Source: Cristatella mucedo
Lineage: Eukaryota > Bryozoa > Phylactolaemata > Cristatellidae
Assembly: GCA_009760855.2 (NCBI GenBank)
Contig: WPIO01000039.1
Span: forward strand, 1,897,001-1,961,000
Direction of reading: 5' to 3'
Length of the DNA stretch: 64,000 bases
The notes below the pieces were generated by a model that was not told the origin of the DNA, made no database searches, and saw only the letters and a program-made list of their open reading frames with translations. Shown in pieces: positions 11,160-23,500 of this stretch (its first letter is position 1; every line of letters starts with the position of its first letter). The translations under genes were made by a program, and so were the position numbers.

Positions 11160-14100
11160 TATCAGGCCGGCTATAAACCCGGTGGGCCAATCTTGCCACC
11201 AATCAAGTTTGCCCTTGGAACCCTTGCTCATTGCGCAATAAACCCCAAGTAATCCGTGATGTGATTCTTAAAGACCATCTTGACCTGTTTGCTTTGACTG
11301 AGACCTGGCTCAAATGGACGTAACTGCACGAACTTAACCGATACCACCCCGACAGGCTTCTCTTTATTGTCATACCTATAAAGTCAATGAAAACTGGTGA
11401 AGTTGCCATTGTCACCTGTTCCTTCATCCAAACTCGGCCCTCTTGAAGCAGTCTTTTAAATCGTCTGTTTTGAGTCCCTCCAATAACAAGCTGCCAATGG
11501 AGGCAGTAATACATCGCCCAAGTACCAAGTCCTCCTTTATTAAAGACTTTTCTGATCTAATTTTGATTGTGTGAGGAAGAAATCAATTTTTCCTTGCTAT
11601 GAGTGATTTTAACATTCATTTTGATGCCTTAAGTGCCGACTTATGCACACTGACTGACTTATTTTTCTTGGGGCTCATGAGCATAACCCCCACTCACAAC
11701 AAGGGTCACACATCGGATCAAACATTTTCCTACAATTGTATGCTATCGCCTTCTATTATTACAATATTCTGCAGATCTGGCCATATGTAGACCTCATTCA
11801 GTCTGCAGTATAAACCCTTCTCTACACGAAGAATAATATGCACCCAGCATAACCTATAGAACCTTTATATTAATGCTGTCAGCACGAAAATATCTTCTTT
11901 GCCCCCCCCCCCACTATTCAATATCTCTGCCGATCTCTCATCATTAATAGAATGCTACAACAGGATGCCAGCCGACGTTCTACAGTTTGAGTTTAGAGTT
12001 ATTTAGAGTTTGAACCCCTGACTAAGCACTCAGTGCTCTCGTGTGGACGGCCTCTGGTTCTCTGCAGATTAAAGTAGCCATGGCTACTTAGCACAAGCTT
12101 AAAAAGACATAAAAAAGATTGGCTGTCATCAACAGATATATTAAGACTATTGTAGATCGTACCAATCTATCCTAGTAAAGATCAAGTCTAGCTTTTATGA
12201 AAATACTGTTGAATCACAGGTCCACAATACAAAAAATGATTATCTCTACCATCAACCATTTCCTTAACCTTCACCAGGTTTTCTCAGTGTTCTTACCTAG
12301 TGATCATTGATTGTGATCTAGCTAAGCCCTTCCCTAGCTTCTTTGTCAGCAAGGTAGACAAGATCAGAGAGTCCATTTCTGAAGTAACAGCATACCTACT
12401 GGACTTATGCCTCTTAGTAAGACCCCCACAGGACTCTTCTCCCTCAAGTCCGTGCAGTACTTCAATGTCTGTATTTAATGTGGCAACTAGTGACCTCATC
12501 CTCAAATTCATATCCCAGTCAAAGAAGACTACTTAGCCCCCTAAACCCTATTCCTACTGTCTTAGTTCTACGATGCATGGATCTGCTGCTGCCCTGCATA
12601 ACTAACAACGGATACAGAGCAAAGTTCTTACGCTGACCTGCAAGGCCTGCTACGGCATGGCTCATCTATATCTAGCTGAACTGCAGCACCAGTTTCAGCC
12701 TCGTCATGCCCTCAGGTCCTGTGTGGACAATAAACTAGCTGTTCCATTCCTCCGCTTAAAGACCGTTGGCGACAGAAGCTTTAGCTCTGCAGGTCCTGGA
12801 CTGTGGAACTCGATTCCACAATTGCAACGACAACTACTCTCCTGCTGACGACTATGGCTCATCCTTTTCAGCGGTCCTGAGCTGCTACTTCCACGCTACT
12901 CACTACCTCAACTGCTCTCTTGACTCTGCTATGCTTCCCATTTCTCTTTGTTGCGTGAGATGAAGTCTTTAGGCTACCGAATGCGTACTGAAAGCTGCTT
13001 CGGCTGTGAGTTATAGAAAACTCTCCTGCGTAACACCCACATAGTCTTTATGACTTTGTGGAATTACAGAAGGAGATACATCACATGATATGTCCTTAGC
13101 CTCAGGTCTTGTCGATGTACCTTTCAAAAAGGCTTTTGCTAGGCCACTAATTAAGAAAGCAACGATAGACAAAGAGAGCTTTCGAAACTTCCACCCAGTT
13201 TTCCTACTGCTGTTCCCATCAAAGACACTGGAAGGAGTTGTGGCAGACCAACTAAACACCTAGATTGAAACTTCAAGTCTAGGAAGTAAGTTCTAGTCTG
13301 CTTTAAGAGCTAATCACTCCACAAAGTTGGCATTGCTTCAGGCATATACCGACCTTCTTAGGAATGCAGACTTAGGTAAAGTCTCTTTGCTTGTTTTGCT
13401 TGATCTTTCGGCAGTGCTTGATACAATTGATTACCAAGACCTTCTCGAGTGCCTCTCATCTCACCTAGGCATCCCTGGCACTTCACTGCAATGGTTTAGG
13501 TCCTATCTCAATGGAAGATTCCGCAGTGTTGATGTAAATGGGCGAAAGACAAACTGTGGAACCAATAAAGTTCGGGGTACCTCAGGGCTCAGTGCTTGGT
13601 CTGCTTCTTTTCACAGCTCTCCCTTTCGACGATGTGATTGCTCAGCTCAAATCTAGGCTTCCACTTTAATGGAGATGACACACAGCTGTACCTTTGCTTT
13701 GATCCCTCCTAGCCCTTCAGCTTCAGCATGTAAAATTTTCTCAACTCCCTTGCTGCATGCATTGATGAAATCCATGCGTGGATGGCAGCAAACTTTCTTA
13801 AATTAAATAATGGTACAACCTACTTACAAATTGTGGGCAAACCAAGCATAACTCAGAAATTGGGTAGTTTAGGCCTCAAAATTGGCTCTGCCAGCATATC
13901 TCCTGTGACATCTACATGAATTATAGGCGCCCTGTTCCAAAGTGACCTCTCATTGGAAGACCACATCAGATCCACTGTCAAATCTGCCTGCTTTCAGCTC
14001 TGTAGCACTGCTATTCTACACTGCTACATTCGGACCTGATAAGACAGGTATACCACATCTAAGTTGGCCCATTGCATTTGTGACATCCCGTCTTGACTTC

Positions 14101-14774
14101 TGTAACTCACTGCTTGCTGGTCTACCGGCTTGTGCAATCAGGTGCTTACAGCTGGTGCAACCCTCTGCAGCTAAACTTGTCTGTCGTGAGCATTACAGTT
14201 GCCAAACCACACCACTTCTCACCGACCTGCACTCGCTCCCAGTCATGCAGCATATTGACTTTAAGGTTCCCACCACTCACTTTTAGGCCACTTCATTCTC
14301 TGGCTCCAGCCTTCCTATCCAAACCACTCCTCCCAGGCTAGGCATTGTAGCACTAGCTCTTCCGACTCCAGTCGTTTAGCTATGCCTCGAACTAATCCCA
14401 ACTCCTTCGGAGACCGTGCATTTAATTCGTATGCTCCCAAAGCCTGGAACTCACTCCCGACTAAAGTCACGACATCCTCCTGATTCGACGGCATTTAAAG
14501 AGAAGCTGAAAACGCACCATCACTTACAGCATTTGATGGGTCCTTGGGATTCATTTGAGGGCTTATACCGGCTGACACTGTGCATGTCACCACTAACCAT
14601 ATTTACATTTCGACGCTGTGCCTATTACCTCGAACCATATTATGCCTGTTGACGCTGTGCCGGTGCTACTAAACATTTGATCATGCTTCTTAACAGCATA
14701 TGTAACATGCCTAGAAAGAGGTTAAGTTGTACGACGGTGCTATACCAATGTATTATTAGTACTATTATTATTAT
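11160..14774 (+). mobile_element. LINE-C: decayed CR1/L2-like non-LTR retrotransposon with a nested second LINE
   Basis: This is the most complete copy of the window's main LINE. Read in broken frames on the plus strand it has, in order: an apurinic-endonuclease-like region (LDLFALTETWLK near 11280-11320; SDFNIHFD near 11600-11630), a spacer, reverse transcriptase (near 13080-13700), the post-RT C-terminal segment (KLVCREHYSCQTTPLLTDLH, near 14170-14230), a 3' untranslated region and an ATT tail. RT motif A reads LLDLSAVLDTID, where related elements have DLSAAFDTID. The catalytic box reads FNGDDTQLY, while another copy in this window keeps FNADDTQLY. Stops and frameshifts occur throughout, so it cannot be active. 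A different LINE fragment interrupts it at about 12594-13080. The start is approximate. Confidence 0.85.
12594..13080 (+). mobile_element. LINE-D 3' fragment nested in LINE-C
   Basis: It encodes a distinct post-RT C-terminus (VDNKLAVPFLRLKTVGDRSF, then SSAGPGLWNSIPQ, then ATHYLNCSLDSAML). The 3' end reads AACACCCACATAGTCTTTAT, then GACTTTGTGGAATTAC. The same unit occurs at about 38465-38890 (minus) and 48770-49260 (plus). Here it separates the LINE-C endonuclease/linker from the LINE-C RT N-terminus, so it inserted later. Confidence 0.8.
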
Positions 14775-15129
14775 TACACACAACTGGTAATCCCAGGCTG
14801 CATCATCTTCTCCAACCCCCCCCTTGCACAGCCTGGCACTGAACTGATTTGGAAAACAGGAAGGAAAGAGGTCCAAAGTACAAAGCCGAGCTGATACCTG
14901 TATAGTAGCGACTCAAACTCGAAGGTCAGGCTTGAACATAAGGGCACACTTGGTGCAAGAACTCTAAGTGACACACGGGAATTAAAATCTTGGCGACGGA
15001 AGCAGCTGCAAAATTGAGACCCTTCAAATTAAATCCAACTTTCTGGCAATCTGCCAGGCCTACACACTGCACCGTATAGGGCCAGCCAGCTGCACGGCTC
15101 CTGGCAAACAAATCCAATCGCAAGCTGAT
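14775..15129. other. No recognisable gene
   Basis: Short stretch between the LINE tail and the CpG-rich region. Nothing recognised. Confidence 0.35.
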
Positions 15130-15913
15130 GGGTGGGTGAGGACAAATGGAGCAGCAGCAGCAGCATTCGTCGCTTGTGTATAGTTCCGGTAGAATTCTTT
15201 CGCAAGCCGGCATTGTCCTTCCTTGAATCCTACGAACCTCGGGCGGCAGGAAGCTCTCACTCTCGGTCTACGCGAAAATCTGCGACCCCTTTGCCTAAAC
15301 ACCGACGTCCGTTCGGTTGTGAAGCTCTGCGATGCGCTGCCGAACATCCGTCGACGAGCGATACTAGGTCATGGATGTGTGGGAGGGGGGGGCGTCAGCT
15401 GGCGAGGCACTCGCGGTCGCTACTGTCCCCCCCCCCGAGCGAGCGTACACAATGGCCTGGCCAACAAAGCAGACGAACCGGAGTCGGATGCTGTCCGCCG
15501 AAGCCGCGGCACTGGCATCGCGCGCACGGATCCGCAGCCGACTGCACGAGTCCTACTGCTGACAGGCGGCGCAACATTCTCACCGGCTCCGAGTAGGGCT
15601 AGGGCCGCTTGTGGCACCGACCAACGGGCGCGACGGCTGACGGCGGCAGCCACGCGTGCAGGCGCCGCGGCGGCGAACTAGTCGCCTGCTTAGCGGACGA
15701 GCATTTCAGAAGCCGGCGCACTTACGGATGTGCACAGCTCGCCTGCACGATATCGAGACGTACGTACACCGCGAGCGGCGGGTCGGCGGCAAACGGGATG
15801 ATCTCCACTGCCTCTCGGCAGCCGTAACAGTATCGGGGGACGGCGGCCGGGGGGGGGGGTGGTGATACAGACCTCCACCAGATGGCGGTGCAACGCCCAG
15901 TTGGTTGGATCTT

Positions 15914-15950
15914 CACGTGGCCCCATTTCCGTCTTCCTTCCGCCATTTTG
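15914..15950. promoter_or_regulatory. E-box plus YY1-like motif
   Basis: A perfect CACGTG E-box at 15914-15919 is followed by CCGCCATTTTG at 15940-15950, whose complement CAAAATGGCGG matches the YY1 core (AANATGGCGG). YY1 motifs commonly sit just downstream of metazoan transcription starts. The pair lies 41 bases before a strong splice donor, consistent with a short non-coding first exon. Binding is inferred from motif match only. Confidence 0.45.
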
Positions 15951-15991
15951 CTCTGCGGACCGTGGCCGTCGTCGCTCTCGTTGGGTAGTAG
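15951..15991 (+). other. Candidate 5' non-coding exon end of the ERM gene
   Basis: The segment ends in GTAG followed by GTAAGC, a good 5' splice site. Joined to the strong acceptor before 20485, it would give a 5' UTR interrupted by a 4.5 kb intron. The upstream edge is unknown and no transcript supports it. Confidence 0.4.
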
Positions 15992-16782
15992 GTAAGCGTA
16001 CGCGCGTGCTTGGCGACTAATTATTACGTTTCGTCGTGAGCGGTAAGCACGCCAATCACTTACTACCGTCGCGCCCTTTCAGATGCCGACGGCGTTACTA
16101 GACTGGCTCGGCGCCTCCGCGCTTTCCCGCTGGCTTCCTTGTTTGTGCAATTTGTGCAGCGCGCCAACTTACTCGGTGCCGCCGTCCGCGACCGCGCCGC
16201 CGCAGTAGGTGGCGCCGATGCTTTCGTGCCGTCAAGGCGTTCAAGCTGCAGTAACTACGGTGGATGCGTATTGCCATGGTCCTGAGCCGCTTGCCGCCAC
16301 CGGCGAGACCGGGCAACGCCCTTAACCGGCGGGCCCGCTCGGGCTTTCGGTTCGGCTCAGCATGCATCCCGTTTGCAAACGTCTTTGGGAGTCGTTGAGA
16401 TAGTGTCGTCATTTAAGCCTCTCTTGGGTCGCGGCTTGCCATTCATTGCTTGCGCGCGCTTCTTGCCGCCTCGCGATTGCACGCGGGCGGCGTGCTCTGG
16501 CTCTGTCGGTGCGGCGATCGGCACCGCCGCGACGGTCGCACCCCCAGACGCTGCCGCTCGGCGCCCGCTCTAGCTCAGAGCTTACCGAGCTCGGCGCCCG
16601 CTGTGCGCTCTGGCCGCCCGCGGGGCTTTTTCACGAAAGATATCCAGCCGGTCTTGGAAGGGTGCGGCCGCGACGATCCACTGACCCAGATTTCGTGCGA
16701 ATAGGCCCACAGTCTCTCATTCGGCCCTCGGGCGGGCGGGCGTAGCCGCGTAATTTACCTCCTTCATTGAAGGATAGACATG

Positions 16783-16851
16783 GTAATAATAACGGCGCTT
16801 GATCGCCGCCCTAAGAGAACAAGATCTCTAGACGCTTTACAATTTCCTGCA
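16783..16851 (-). repeat. LINE-C 3' tail fragment, minus
   Basis: Reads TAATAATAACGGCGCTTGAT, then CTAAGAGAACAAGATCTCTA and GACGCTTTACAATTTCCTGC, the reverse of the LINE-C terminal sequence, within the putative ERM first intron. Confidence 0.6.
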
Positions 16852-17090
16852 AGAGCAGCTGTTCGTTGACTAGTGTCGAGTGAGCCCTGCATTCGGCGCC
16901 TAGCTCCCGTGTCCGTTAAAGAGCCTTCGTTTCCAGCTCTAGCTCATATGCAATTGAGTCTGTGTGTGTACGCGAGTGTGTGTGCAAGCGTGCTGTTGTG
17001 AATGCGAATAGAACATTTGTAATAGAACACATGTGTTTGTGCAGACTGTTGGTCATGTTCTGGACTGACCGCCAAGCTGAGCGAGCTGGT

Positions 17091-17213
17091 TTGGTCCAGT
17101 GGTTAAGGTGCTGCCCCGACCAATGCCTGGCCGAGGTCGTGGGCTCGAGCCCGGAGGCACATGTGAAGTGCCTGAATAGATTTTCTTGGGGCGCTATACA
17201 AATGAGTTTAATA
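17091..17213 (+). repeat. tRNA-derived SINE-A
   Basis: The tRNA-like head has box A TGGTCCAGTGGTTAAGGTGC and box B GTCGTGGGCTCGAGCCC, followed by GTGAAGTGCCTGAATAGA, TTTTCTTGGGGCGCTATAC and AAATGAGTTTAATAA. The last part is homologous to the LINE-C 3' tail. Confidence 0.85.
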
Positions 17214-17565
17214 AAAACTGCTGGCTGCCATCGCTGCATTGGTGAGGCTCCTGCTCGGTCATATCTTGAATATTGCCACCCGTCAGCAGAAGCACAACAC
17301 TTGTGAATCAGTAGAAGCCGACAATTATTCTCTTTTGGGGGAATAAGTCTACTCACGACCAATTTAGCTGACTCGCGATTTGTCTTTTTTATAAGATTGT
17401 TTTTATATATTCAAGTCTGTTGGTGTGACTTGAGAATGATCTTATCTTTTGCCTCGGATCATTTATAGCTTTTGCTGTAGCTTTGAATTGGTCGTAATTA
17501 GTACCATTCTCAGATTGGGTTCTCCGAAGAATCTCTAATGGCAAACACTTCGGCATTAGGTCGAG

Positions 17566-17706
17566 TGAGTTGGTTTGGTTCAACTGTTAAGATGCTCGCC
17601 CCAGCCAAGGTCTGGCTGAGGGCTCGAGTCCCAAGGCACATGTGAAGCACCTGAATAGAGATCAAGTTCTCTTGGGGTGCTATACAAATGAATTATATAT
17701 ATATTC
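17566..17706 (+). repeat. tRNA-derived SINE-A
   Basis: Same structure as the copy at 17091, with a slightly degraded box B (GGGCTCGAGTCCC) and the tail GTGAAGCACCTGAATAGAGA, TCAAGTTCTCTTGGGGTGC. It lies about 350 bases downstream of the previous copy in the same orientation. Confidence 0.85.
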
Positions 17707-19112
17707 ATATGGATTTGCTCCGGGTGGGCAGCACCCCTTTTTATTCGGTTGAGTGGGAGCAAGACACTTAATATGGGTTTGTTGTGCCTGCTCCAGTGAT
17801 TCTTACAGTCGTTTGACCTAGCAAGGTACCATCTCAGACAATGCCTCGTTTGAGGTGCCTCCTGTGTGACTGGAAGCTTATATCAACCGTAGATTTGGCT
17901 TGCATGCTTTAGTACAAGTTATCCACATTGTGGTTTTTTATGTCTGCCAGAAGGTTATTAGCACACGTAGCTGCTGAGACTCGGGCTCAGGTAACTGAGC
18001 CGAGTGTTCAAATATTTCACTCGTTTGGCTGAACAAATGTTTATATCATCTTTTACTCATCAAGCAGTGCCTGCCATGCTTATCCAGCACGGACCTGAGC
18101 CACATTAACTGCGTTGTGAATGGCAACGGCGCCCGTTGGTTATCGTTCTTTCGTCGGCAGCTATGCTGCTGCTCGGGCTGCTTTGACTCGACAGAATGCC
18201 TATTGAACCTCTGCCCTCCCCCAGGTGGCTGAAAGTAGATAACATAAAGTAGATCTGCTTACCAGTGCTGAGTGAGTGGCTCGGATTCTAGGCTTAATGG
18301 TGGTCTCCAACTACTGTATCCACTGGAAGACATATCCACCCCAATTTAGGTACAGCCAATTGGGTCGATCGTTACTTTGCTGTGTAGTAACATTAGTACG
18401 ATCGAGCACCATCGTGGTAGTGAGACCGAATACGTCAAGACAGTGGCGAGATAGCCAATTCAAGGCCTTCGTTGTGTAGCAGCAGAAAATCTTTGTGGCC
18501 TTTCTTCGGCTGCATGCAACAAAGAGTTGCATGCTGCAGGACTCGAACCCACTGCCGGGTCGCCAAGTTCGAACACACTGCACGCAGTGCTAGTAGGGGT
18601 GGTGTTGCTATCCCTATCTGTAGAGCTGCTGTGTGGCCTCCTTAGTGAGATGCACTGTATCCCAGTCGAGTTGGGCTGGAGAGCATGTGCATCGTGCTTC
18701 GTTTAGTCAATCTTTTAGTAGTGTACCTGCCGTTGCATCTCGTGCCTGGGCGTGTGCGTGTCGGCCTGCATGTAGATTGCGCATGGGGAACGGTTCGAAT
18801 GGCACTTGGGACTAACGGCTGAACTTAAAGCAAAGCAATATATCTGTGAGGTTGTAGGAATCCTGCCGTGGCTACTATATTCATAGCCAGCAGAATACTA
18901 AAATGTTCGGAACAGCTTATGTATTTTGGATTTTAGGTTATTGGTTTTTTAAGGTTCGAGTTTTAGACTTTGTATTTTACGGCTGTCTGCTTTAGTTTTG
19001 GACTTGCTGCAATGGGCACTGTGCCCACAGCAGAAACCAACCTTTTCATAGGCATACCTAAATATTAGCTGACAAGTTGACTGACTACCTGCCTTTTTGG
19101 CTTAGCCAGCTC

Positions 19113-19272
19113 CTGGCTGCATCAACTATTGAGGTGTTGATTTCAATCCACCCCCACGTGTGAAGCAGCTTTGCTAGTAGCTCGTGTGCTAGTTTCTGGC
19201 TGCTGCAACGATTGAGGTGATTCAATCCACACTACTGTGAAGCAACTTAGCAAGTAACCCGTGGGTGGTTTT
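19113..19272. repeat. Imperfect tandem duplication, about 80-base unit
   Basis: Unit 1 (from 19113) and unit 2 (from 19196) share CTGGCTGC, CAACTATTGAGGTG/CAACGATTGAGGTG, TTCAATCCA, TGTGAAGCA and the CTAGTAGCTCGTG/CAAGTAACCCGTG segments in the same order. It lies in the putative ERM 5' intron. Confidence 0.75.
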
Positions 19273-20484
19273 CCGATCGCTAATGTATAAGGGGTGCTGA
19301 GTGACATTGTGGTTTCTTCATCGCCTAGCAGATTCTCCTTCAGTTGTTAAGGATTTGATCAACTTGATTTCTGCAGGTCTAGTTTACAGCAGCTGTACCA
19401 CCGGAAGTAGGTACATCATATAGTCGGCTGCTTACCTCGGCTCAGCACAGGCCTCTTTAGCTAATTGTATGTCGATTGCTAGCAGACAGAGTTTTCTGAA
19501 GTCCCTGATCTATGAGCAGATCTTGGTAGTTCGTCTGAGTTATCAATCGCTCGGTACGAGGCTGGTTTGAGCCACAGATTTTTAATCGAAGCAGTACATG
19601 CATGACTGCAGCAGGTTTGTGGCCAAGGGTTTTGACAGTTACTGTTACCGGAGCCAATTTAATTTGTCTGGGTTTTGTCGCGAATATGACCATTGTTACT
19701 GTATCACATAGACATGTCCGCCTAAGTATATCAAGGAGGCCAAACGTGTTTGTTGATAATTTCCATTTGTCAATCAATTTTTTTAGTGGATGCTGTATTG
19801 CTTTTAATTGCCAGTGTGTCGGTTATTTCTCTCACCTGCCGGCAATCTTTTTGGAGCACATCTGGCCGGCAATGGTATGTGCCCCAAAGCCACTTGGTCT
19901 GCATATTCTAGGTCTTCGGGAAGTTAGGGCAGCAGATCACTTGTTGTGCAAGCTGCAGTGAGTTGTGTTGCTGTTGTCGTCTGGCATGAATAATCAGTGG
20001 TGCAAACTTGGCTTTCCAGTTAGCAGCCGTTGATGCATCTTTGGCTGATACATCAGTGAGGGATTGTTTTCTTTGCTTTGGCAAGCTGATTCGAAGGCAT
20101 AGCCGAGTTGTGACCGATTGACCCCCCCCCTCAAGTTTGCTGCTTGCAGTGCCAACATTTCTGCTAGCTATTGTTGAATTAGCCAATGTCCTCCCGTTGT
20201 CAGCTTATTGTGCTCCTAGTTCATTGATGCCGGGCTATTGCTAGAGAGAACTTATAGCACCAGTGCGTGAAGCATAAGGTTATTCTATAGCCTTGGCACA
20301 CACAGCCATAGTGTGCACTTTGCTGTCACTGCATACTACTGCTCGACTGCTGGTTGGTGCTAAAATGTGGGGCTCCCTGTGATGTTATGACTTATTGAGT
20401 GGTTCGGTGAGCAAAGAAGAATCTCATCTTGTATCTCGTTCGCCACCTTTCTGCTGCTTACCAGCCTCCGCCCTGTTGTTTCAG

Positions 20485-20528
20485 TTGAAACGGTGTAGCA
20501 GTGAACACCATCAGAGATGCCGAAGCCT
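20485..20528 (+). CDS. ERM exon with start codon (coding 20517-20528)
   Basis: The exon follows a strong polypyrimidine acceptor (CCCTGTTGTTTCAG). The ATG at 20517 starts MPKP, followed directly by the donor GTGAGT. Vertebrate ERM genes have an equally tiny first coding part, which supports this start. Confidence 0.9.
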
Positions 20529-23500
20529 GTGAGTATTTGCAGATAGCCCTTACTCGATCAGAGATGCCATGTTTAGTGCCGCTCTGCTGAATCGAGTATG
20601 TCTGGTGCCTGAAGTTGTTCGTTCGGGCTTGCAGCGCGCTTCCTCTTGGTTTGCCAGCCTTGGGGGGGGGGCGGTTTTCTTAGCTCTGGGATATTCCTGC
20701 TTCTTCTGTGTGCTTAAGCCGGATTGTGAGTACGGCCCGTGCTAGTCCATCATCAGGGGCCTCCCGGCATGTTCTGCACAGTCACTGTCGTGTGCTGCTG
20801 CTTGAGCATTTAAAGTCAGGTATACCTTGCTAATTATTATGGTTTAATGACTTCCTTGGACATCCCCATGCCATATGGTGCTGGTTTAATCACTGCTAGC
20901 AAGTGGTGCATCTGCCCAAAAAAAGCAGCTGTGGTTCATTGCTGTCAGCCAGCCTTTCAATTTGGTTGTCAGATTTTCTTTCTTTTGTACACATGACTGA
21001 AAAAGTTTGTCCATGTGCTACCGTCATGCTCTGCATGTGCAGCACAACCGGATGTTGTTAATGGTGACCTTTGGTTGCCGGATTTCTGCCCTCTCAAGTT
21101 GTCAGGCATAAGTAACCCACAGAGAACACCCAGGCGAACATGCTTGGAAAATGTTTGGGGCTGCTTTTCCCCTTGCCTTGCCCTCGTAACCCTGCTGTAG
21201 GAGGCACCCTAGTGGTGGGTTTGGTGGTTAGCGACCCAGCAGTTGGGCCGTGGCTGCTGGCAAGGGACAGCTGCCGGCTGTTGTAGCAGTCTGGCTAGCC
21301 TGCAGCAGCCGGCAGCCATCACCCACCCACTGGCTTGCATGTATGTGGGGGAGGAGTGGTGGTGCGATTTTTTGCATCGCTCGATCCTATCCTTGTAGTT
21401 GAATGTACGAGTCACCACTATGGATGCAGAGCTGGAATTTGCCATCCAGCAGAGCACCACTGGGAAGCAGCTGTTCGATCAGGTAATGCTTAAGCCTGCT
21501 GTGACTCGAAGCACATCTCCCAGTGGCTCTGCTGTCTGGCAGCCGCTGGGAAACTCTGGCAGCGTCAGCAGTGCTGGGTATAGGACTGAGGCTCCTGTTG
21601 TAGACACGAGTCCGGTGCAACTTGCACTGTCCCCTACCCCCTATGCATCTGTGGATCTGGGTAAACAAGTTAAATGCCCTAAAAAGTCTCATGACTAGCA
21701 CTGTGGCAGGATGTTTACAAATTCGGAAATTTGTGATATCCTCGAATGTGTGCTAAAAATGGCAGTGTCAAAATCCTAGTTGCATTAAAATATTCAATTA
21801 CAATGATAGCAATAACAGACATTTTGTAGAGTGCTAAGATAAGTAAATCTGTCGGTAGGCACTTTACGTATGCTGGAAAAGGAGCATGGCTTGTTATAAG
21901 TAATTAGCCTGCGAGTGTTAGCGCATAGCAAAATGTTGTGAGGAACAGGTGGTGTTTTTATCTTACACTTTTTGAATGTCATCAAGTCAGGGGGATACAG
22001 GTCAGGAATGATTTTCGAGATTCGGAGCATGAGAGCTAAACGCATCTGAAGGCTTTTGAGATATTTTTTGAACCGCAGCTTAGCCAGGAGAGTCAGAAGA
22101 GTGAGTGTTGCGATGCAAAGCCTAATTAGGACGTGTTTCGGATAAGTTTAAAGAGCAAGAGAGGGAAAGAACCAAAAAGCGAGTTACAGACCGTTTATCG
22201 ATGCACTGCTTGGTTGAGAGGTCGGTGAGAAGTTATATACTATGACAGTTATCATGCTAACGACATTCAAGCCCGGCTACCAAATTGTGCACCAACTGAA
22301 AGCATCTAATTGCAATGGCACGAATGGGACAAACTGATTTGTCTGCTGTCTTCAACCTGTAATCATACATCGCCAAGAATATTCTGGGCCAGTTATTGGA
22401 ATATGGGTGAGCTCTAGTGTTTGCACGCTTGCTCCGCGTGGCTGTAGATTCAACTTTTCTCAGTTTTGGCTGCGTTTACCTCAATGTTGGTCGTACTACT
22501 GGAAGGTGTGCCCACAAATTTTACTACTTGAGCGTTTGTTCTCGACATGGCAGTTGTGACATATGACATGCTTGCAATGGTTCAGATAGTGCGTGCTCCG
22601 GCCAAATGTCATGATGCATTTGATGTAGTTCATTTCTGTAATGCAGCTTTGTTTAATTGTAATGGAGATTGATTTGATTGTTTGCTAATAATCTCTTAGG
22701 TGGTGAAAACCATCGGCCTACGAGAGATATGGTTTTTTGGGCTCCAATATGTTGATGGCAAGGGCTACACTACTTGGCTGAAGTTGAACAAAAAGGTACT
22801 CGTGTGTGTGTGTGTGTGTGTGCGCGTGCGTGTGTGTGTGCGCGTGCGTGTGTGTGTGCGCGTGCGTGTGTGTGTGTGCGCGTGCGTGTGTGTGTGCGCG
22901 TGCGTGCGCGCACTTTTGATGTAGTATGATTTTTACAGAATCTTAACTTTGTTGTATTGTATGCACTATCCCATAGTTTGATCTTGAGGCGACCTAATAG
23001 TTACGGCTGCTAGTGCAGTCGACAACGGCATCTGCTGATGTTGTAAACAGAAAGTCTAAATGTGACTCTCCTTTAATTAATAAGCTTAGTAAATACACTC
23101 AGGTCTAGAAATAGTTTTGCACCCCAACAACACTGCTGACAAGGTTTGCCTTGCCTGCAGAATTCTCCAATGCATAAACAGGTTTATTAAGCTCTCTGAA
23201 GTATATCATACAGCAATACTCAATTTCTTAGTCGATAAGAACTAGGCTTAGTACTTGATGGCTGCCTATTCCCGACAAGGCATCGAAGCAACCAGCTGTC
23301 GATTTAACATCATTTTAAGTCACTTGAAGGATAATCTCTCCGTGGTAGGTACATTTGGTGAAGTATGTCCTTAAACCTCAGCAGGGTTTTAGCTGGGTCA
23401 ATCCATGATAGTAACAAACGAGTCGTAAAAATATTTTCTGAGCCAATGAGTCGTATGCTTTGGGTTTTTATCCTACTGATACATAAATTTATCTTCCACG

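Larger units (their letters stand above)
15130..16745. promoter_or_regulatory. CpG-rich island, probable promoter region of the ERM gene
   Basis: Base composition changes sharply here to GC- and CpG-rich sequence with long but mutually overlapping open frames on both strands, which is typical of CpG islands and not of coding sequence. It lies upstream of the ERM start codon on the same strand. It contains an E-box, a YY1-like site and a good splice donor (listed separately). The proteins predicted from these frames resemble nothing and are rejected as genes. The link to the ERM gene is inferred from position and the donor site. Confidence 0.55.

Noticed and set aside
15132-15681. Overlapping 150-codon open frames on the plus strand
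   Set aside because: Several frames on both strands are open at once in a CpG island. None resembles a protein.
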